Assembly: GCA_036518955.1 (NCBI GenBank)
Contig: DATDMG010000050.1
Span: forward strand, 1-20,699
DNA length: 20,699 bases
Direction of reading: 5' to 3'
Origin: DATDMG01 sp036518955
GTDB taxonomy: Bacteria > Actinomycetota > Actinomycetes > Actinomycetales > Kineosporiaceae
This document shows positions 20,534 through 20,699 of the stretch, one piece after another. Within the stretch, counting starts at the first letter, position 1, and each line of letters opens with the position of its first letter. The notes under the pieces are model-generated. The model ran no database searches, had not been told where the DNA came from, and saw only the letters and a program-made list of their open reading frames with translations. A program made the translations under genes and the position numbers.

Positions 20534-20699
20534 GTGAGCGCTCCTCCGCCCGAGGCATGGTGGGTCCGCCCGCTGGCGTCGACGGTCGACCCTCCCCCGG
20601 ACGTGGACCGGCACGGCCCGACCCTGGTGCTCGCCGCCGGCACGCGGCCCGGTCGCGTGCCGGACGGCACGCCCGATGCCCCCGGCCGGGGGCCTGATC
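20534..20699 (+). CDS. 5' end of an unidentified gene, cut by the window edge
   Basis: An open frame from GTG 20534 runs 55 codons to the window end without a stop, beginning MSAPPPEAWWVRPLASTVD and staying rich in Pro, Gly, Arg and Asp. Support comes from the leaderless -10 seven bases upstream and from third-position GC typical of the neighbours. No Shine-Dalgarno sequence is present. The fragment shows no domain I recognise and no signal peptide. It follows the Hsp70-like gene on the same strand, so a functional link is possible. Confidence 0.55.
   Translation, partial: MSAPPPEAWWVRPLASTVDPPPDVDRHGPTLVLAAGTRPGRVPDGTPDAPGRGPD

Noticed and set aside
1..20699. CRISPR array, transposon, integrase, prophage or tRNA gene
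   Set aside because: I looked for regularly spaced repeats, transposase or integrase motifs and cloverleaf-like sequence on both strands and saw none; the only tandem repeats are short in-frame units inside genes.
1..20699. A defence or toxin-antitoxin system built from the ParA, nuclease and Hsp70-like genes
   Set aside because: The genes are far apart, on different strands and flanked by housekeeping functions; nothing in the sequence ties them into one system.

Overview
The window is a GC-rich chromosomal segment (nearly all third codon positions are G or C, and GTG starts are common) from a member of the Actinomycetota. The families point the same way: a DUF6758 protein, a DUF2236/MpaB-like protein, an actinobacterial siroheme sulfite reductase preceded by a short leader peptide, a general-stress-type membrane protein and several leaderless (TANNNT-N6/7-start) promoters. 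I cannot place the genus. I see no insertion sequence, integrase, CRISPR array, tRNA or rRNA, and no recognisable defence or biosynthetic island. It reads as stable core chromosome.

Layout, left to right. (1) The extreme 5' end of a divergent gene (complement <1-32), then a DEAD-box RNA helicase (+), an orphan ParA-type ATPase (-) and a DUF2236 protein (+). (2) A minus-strand cluster at 3919-6339, transcribed DUF6758, PHP phosphoesterase, RecB-like Fe-S nuclease. (3) NUDIX hydrolase (+), MaoC dehydratase (-) and Xaa-Pro aminopeptidase (+). (4) A divergent pair of exported or membrane-anchored carbohydrate-active proteins: a Tat-type polysaccharide deacetylase (-) and a GH15-like protein (+). 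The latter is followed at once by a P1/DmpA-type peptidase (+). (5) Three minus-strand genes: a general-stress-like membrane protein, an L,D-transpeptidase and an acyl-CoA dehydrogenase. (6) A sulfate-assimilation operon (+): promoter, Cys-containing leader peptide, attenuator-like region, sulfite reductase, a 70-residue zinc-ribbon protein and CysH. The three main genes are translationally coupled by 4-bp and 1-bp overlaps. (7) A membrane-anchored Hsp70-like ATPase (+) and the 5' end of one more gene (+), cut by the window edge.

How the genes fit together. The clearest pathway is reductive sulfate assimilation: CysH reduces APS to sulfite and SirA reduces sulfite to sulfide, with an upstream cis-acting leader that probably senses cysteine or charged tRNA-Cys. 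The deacetylase, GH15-like protein and L,D-transpeptidase all act at the cell surface, but only the first two share an intergenic region. The other genes look like independent housekeeping functions.

The observations most worth following are the cysteine leader peptide with its in-frame decayed second copy 60 bp downstream, the uncharacterised zinc-ribbon protein locked between sirA and cysH, the Hsp70 ATPase that has swapped its substrate-binding domain for a Pro-rich linker and a membrane anchor, and the inverted repeats that overlap or lie next to the stop codons of convergent gene pairs.
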